A stretch of DNA of 7,266 nucleotides from Lentisphaerota bacterium (GTDB lineage Bacteria; Verrucomicrobiota; Kiritimatiellia; RFP12; JAAYLN01): positions 1-7,266 of the forward strand of contig JAAYZJ010000188.1 of the NCBI GenBank assembly GCA_012514915.1. Reading direction: 5' to 3'. How positions within the stretch are numbered: the stretch's first letter is position 1; every line of letters starts with the position of its first letter. Of the stretch, positions 5,401-7,266 are shown one piece after another. The notes under the pieces are model-generated. The model saw nothing but the letters and a program-made list of their open reading frames with translations. It was not told the DNA's origin and searched no databases. A program made the position numbers and the translations under genes.

Positions 5401-7266
5401 CAGGAGTTGCACGGGCCACCCGTTGATCGTCGGTCGGACGGCGCCGTCCGAAGGCTCGGGCGGCGGCGGCGCGGGCTCCGGCAGACGGCGTAAAGGGGCG
5501 AAGGCGAAGCGGCGGGGCTCGATCGTGTCGGCAGTGACCCGGACGCGGGCCACCATCATCGAGTGGCGGTAGGTCCAGATGCCGAACGAGCCGCGTGCAA
5601 GGGGATCCGGGTCGGTCGCCTCGAGGATGCGCGTGTTGTCGAAGTCGAAGGTCAGTTGGTTGCCCACGCGCCGCAGCCGCAGCGTGTACCAGGCGCCATG
5701 CACATCGCGGCCGGGGGCAACCAGGGGCTCGTAGCCCTGGCGCTTGTTGCCTTCGCGGGCACGGGGCACGGTGTACCGGTCGCTCTGGGCCAGCACCGTC
5801 CCGTTCCGGAAGAGGCGCGACCACAGTTGCGAGTGGTCGGGATCCCATCCGGCGGTCGTCAGGGAGTAGCCGCTACCGGTTGTCTCGGCGCGGTTCAGGA
5901 TCGTTAGATTGAGATCGCCCACGCGGTCGTACCAGCCGTGCCGCGTCCCCGCGAAACACTCGATGCTGAAGTCGCCCGAGATGGCGTATTTCGACCATAG
6001 GGCGGCGAGCGAGTCGGCGCTTTCGCCGTTCATATGGGACCAGTCGGGGTAGCATTGGAAGCGGTTGATGACTTCCCAGTTGCCGCCGCCGATGTTCCAG
6101 TCGTGCAGCGATTCGGTGAACAGGCAGTCGAGCACAGGCTCGCGGATCACCCGTGTGAACCCGAGATGCAGGGTGTCCATGCCCTGCATCCGCATGCGCC
6201 GGCCCACGAGCGGGAAGGGGAGCCGGCAGCGCGCCAGCAGGCCGGTCTCGCACCCCAGGGTGAAGATGCCATCCATCAGACGGGCCGTGTAGAAGCGGAA
6301 TTTCGGGCCGTCGGCGACGGGTTGCGATTCGGGAAACAGGTTCAGAGCGAGTTGCGCGAGCGTCTGGCTCTCTGCGGCTCCCGCCCGGCGGAGGACGACC
6401 AGGTTGTTGGTGACGGCGACTTGAAGGGTGCCGTTGGTTTCCCCCTCGGGAATCACCAGATGCAGCGTGGTGTCGGCCGCGGCGGGGGCGCGCACCTCCA
6501 CCTGGCGCAGGACATCGCTCTTGTACCAGGCCAGCCCGCCGGGATACTCGAGCCACTGGCCCTCGGGGGAGGCCCAGTGGCGCATGAACGGATCGGTCAC
6601 GTAGATGTTGTTCTTCTCGAACCGGTCGGTCAGCCGCATCCCGTCGCCGCGGAGGTCGGGGAGCGACACGGCGGCCTGGGTGGCGGCGGCCAGCGCGAGG
6701 CCGGACGCGCCTGTGGCCGGGGCGGGCAGCGGTGCCCAGACGACCGCCTGGCCGTCGAGACGTCCGGTCAGACTGTCGCCGGACGTGGCGTCGAGCGCCA
6801 GCATCAGCGGGGAGTTGGTCACCGGGGGCAGGGCGAAGGCGTCGAGGATCCGGTTGGTCGTCCCGGGCAACGCATGCAGCAGGGCGATCCGCAACCTGTC
6901 GGCCTGCTGCTCCACGGTCATGCGGTAGTGCGCCTGCGCCGCCGACTGCCAGCCCACGATCAGTTCGGCGCGCCAAGGCAGCGAGCGCGACGCGAGGGCA
7001 ACCTCGATCCGGCGCGGCGAGTCGTTGGTCGCGCCGACGATCCGCACCACGGCGTTGGAGTCCGAGGTCTTCACCCAGTGCTCGACGGGCGCGAAGGGGT
7101 CATCGCTCGGCCGCTGGCCGGCGACCCGCCCGCTCCGCGTGGTCAGTTCGCCCACCCGGTGCCGCATCCAGGGGGCCAGGTCGTCCGCCCGCTGAACCGG
7201 ACGTTCATCGTGGGTGGCGGCCAGGATGTCGTCGAAGCGGGCACCGTCCGGTGCGTCGCTGTATAA
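2461..7266 (-). CDS. Giant multidomain LamG-like / Ig-like beta-sandwich protein, probably surface or secreted (5' end beyond window)
   Basis: The reading frame has no stop from the right edge to the TAG at 2461, giving at least 1601 residues. The first internal Met (codon 7167-7165) is unlikely to be the true start, because 33 codons before it are open and no signal peptide follows. Numbering from that Met, residues 345-547 look like a LamG/concanavalin-type jelly roll (FTESLHDWNIGGGNWEV; WYTLRLRRVGNQLTFDFDN). A Pro-rich hinge (561-575) follows. Beta-sandwich, galactose-binding-like domains lie near 580-770, 917-1090 and 1311-1490. Ig-like segments follow at about 1091-1183, 1184-1296 and 1491-1545, with linkers VDRTP and DKTPP. 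The end, GLPLSEDW, has no membrane anchor or sorting motif. Such architectures usually bind glycans or mediate surface contact in exported proteins. No catalytic motif is evident. Exact family and secretion route are unknown because the N-terminus is missing. Confidence 0.85.
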   Translation of the reverse strand, partial: LYSDAPDGARFDDILAATHDERPVQRADDLAPWMRHRVGELTTRSGRVAGQRPSDDPFAPVEHWVKTSDSNAVVRIVGATNDSPRRIEVALASRSLPWRAELIVGWQSAAQAHYRMTVEQQADRLRIALLHALPGTTNRILDAFALPPVTNSPLMLALDATSGDSLTGRLDGQAVVWAPLPAPATGASGLALAAATQAAVSLPDLRGDGMRLTDRFEKNNIYVTDPFMRHWASPEGQWLEYPGGLAWYKSDVLRQVEVRAPAAADTTLHLVIPEGETNGTLQVAVTNNLVVLRRAGAAESQTLAQLALNLFPESQPVADGPKFRFYTARLMDGIFTLGCETGLLARCRLPFPLVGRRMRMQGMDTLHLGFTRVIREPVLDCLFTESLHDWNIGGGNWEVINRFQCYPDWSHMNGESADSLAALWSKYAISGDFSIECFAGTRHGWYDRVGDLNLTILNRAETTGSGYSLTTAGWDPDHSQLWSRLFRNGTVLAQSDRYTVPRAREGNKRQGYEPLVAPGRDVHGAWYTLRLRRVGNQLTFDFDNTRILEATDPDPLARGSFGIWTYRHSMMVARVRVTADTIEPRRFAFAPLRRLPEPAPPPPEPSDGAVRPTINGWPVQLLHERYWHAGELGSHTRIGFRGPATAPEMHVVAPQGGGAFMAQADLPPIATTNLLGWRFEVARHPEARFNLEYAMGTLDKDGFTPVEWLTFDICGTKEERGPRRFAGRLPRHPEATPPGAGRLVWTPVTAWLPIEGVAKRLWVRLDGFGNLQPSDIQQGLQGNPPGAWYAIRNLRPIFSGPPVFAGVGTNNIEELLGAIRRAPAGRINSLTLPAELDPTQPTFEWGVMPGSEIALVARPAARPSHSLRVVSTLPWPNPLLTANDVRINDTAMPLAWIADNELIVPLPRGLPGGGEPIRLSLALADGRRFTQMIPAAQFDAASGKRPSPPILVRFDLTNFPACHQNFESRTVNPLDFKLATTPTLRFDDPRQGSYLRFSNNGSAAHLHGLLARNYDLARWPLLQFRYRGDPLASVSIRAVNAGIIHFSEKQAGAGRVPYAPEARMDDAWHTWVGQVSGFTLSRPVTSGFALPPTDLHVRSVANVDQTGRYSALDVDDLTAGPAIPAGQPLIFRAAYEAPGGLATSLYSVVAGATPWDDRTARQREAATWSPFSTNTWTTIAIGNLPDGVHHLVIRAQAPGSDWSPVADLPFLVDRTPVAITSAVVQTNRLNGTLLTLAFDGQGAPPLLETFHLSSNGEPLDFSRDSTSLVHYRTNGITLELNWPLLLRKAIQKGGDGTTLAIRGEGLLDAAGNASPAHSTLIRLNYAADKTPPTFPAPAAPTNAFWWAPSLPNASALFTVNRGMNAGTGLDTNGIPYVTLKTTDKEGMVGRVYNNPGWSVQTHRYLALSLRLAPDATGGTNNALFEIRFRPDKFPRGVRPHRQGAYFLAFNRQTAADQKIVVGNLKWEPGRWNDLIIDVAAFLKRESGVTDPFDVREFDIVLPASSQTLHVRAGVILAPWAPTDLFTFRAYDASGIAGLDWQGGGHAPHTALRPGLVKLPADDPAWMKLAVRDRAGNPSPPFLLPIPPATATATGLPLSEDW
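2533..3237 (-). repeat. Protein-level module B: galactose-binding-like plus Ig-like
   Basis: Residues about 1311-1545 of the giant protein. The beta-sandwich shows RYLALSLRLAPDA, NALFEIRFRPD, KWEPGRWNDLIIDVAAFL and LHVRAGVILAPW. The Ig-like tail opens LFTFRAYDASGIAGL, parallel to AAYEAPGGLA of module A, and ends KLAVRDRAGNPSPP, parallel to the HLVIRAQAPGSDWSP stretch. It is preceded by the DKTPP linker. Confidence 0.45.
3619..4419 (-). repeat. Protein-level module A: galactose-binding-like plus Ig-like
   Basis: Residues about 917-1183 of the giant protein. A beta-sandwich (SYLRFSNNG; LLQFRYRGDPLASVSIRAV; DAWHTWVGQVSGF; YSALDVDDLTAGP) is followed by an Ig-like segment that opens LIFRAAYEAPGGLA, contains PDGVHHLVIRAQAPGSDWSP and ends VDRTP. 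The same order recurs as module B at 2533-3237. Divergence is high, so the duplication is seen only in protein pattern, not in the DNA. Confidence 0.45.
5527..6135 (-). other. LamG/concanavalin-like domain inside the giant protein
   Basis: Residues about 345-547 (counted from the Met at 7167) alternate short hydrophobic strands with the pattern seen in LamG and DUF1080-type jelly rolls. They open with LFTESLHDWNIGGGNWEV, have a central ISGDFSIECFAGTRHGW strand pair, and later a Trp-Tyr-Thr-Leu-Arg strand followed by VGNQLTFDFDN. They end with GSFGIWTYRH, the usual closing strands. These domains commonly bind or act on carbohydrate. No catalytic pair can be identified, so binding is the safer guess. 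Boundaries are approximate. Confidence 0.65.

Noticed and set aside
4352..5848. Minus-strand open frame of 498 codons in another frame of the giant gene
   Set aside because: It is an Arg/Pro/Ala-rich shadow frame within a continuous, domain-bearing frame. I saw no frameshift in the main frame that would require it.
6034..7266. Plus-strand open frame of 410 codons at the right edge
   Set aside because: It mirrors the codon structure of the giant minus-strand gene, its composition is rich in Gly, Arg, His and Gln, and no domain is recognisable.

Overview
The window is a GC-rich bacterial segment, roughly two thirds G+C by eye. All four genes lie on the minus strand, so transcription runs from the right edge to the left. 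In transcription order they are: a very large multidomain beta-sandwich/Ig-like protein (7266 to 2461, its 5' end outside the window); a small lipoyl-domain plus E3-binding-domain protein (2442 to 1903); a FabG-type short-chain reductase (1906 to 1142); and a FabF-type beta-ketoacyl-ACP synthase (1145 to 1, its 3' end outside the window). The gaps are 18 bp, -4 bp (ATGA) and -4 bp (ATGA), so at least the last three genes, and probably all four, form one translationally coupled operon. There is no intergenic stretch over 18 bp and no terminator, promoter, RNA gene, mobile element or CRISPR array that I can see.

The three small genes look like part of a type II fatty-acid or polyketide-like pathway. 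The synthase has the full Cys-His-His triad and the reductase has the full Asn-Ser-Tyr-Lys tetrad. Reductase followed by synthase is an order also found in aryl-polyene-type clusters (apeQ-apeR). No acyl carrier protein, dehydratase, acyltransferase or second synthase is visible, so the product cannot be named. The odd partner is the lipoyl protein: it resembles the front half of a 2-oxoacid dehydrogenase E2 but has no acyltransferase domain. It could link oxidative decarboxylation of a 2-oxoacid to priming of the synthase, but that is inference.

The large protein has at least 1601 residues in the window and is open at the right edge. It carries a LamG/concanavalin-like domain, three probable galactose-binding-like beta-sandwiches and Ig-like domains, which suggests an exported or cell-surface protein. 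I do not recognise the exact family, and its link to the lipid or polyketide genes is unexplained.

The organism cannot be fixed from sequence alone. High GC, giant beta-sandwich proteins with many Thr-Asn dipeptides, and a mixed envelope/biosynthetic operon suggest the PVC group (Verrucomicrobiota, Kiritimatiellota, Lentisphaerota or Planctomycetota), with low to moderate confidence.
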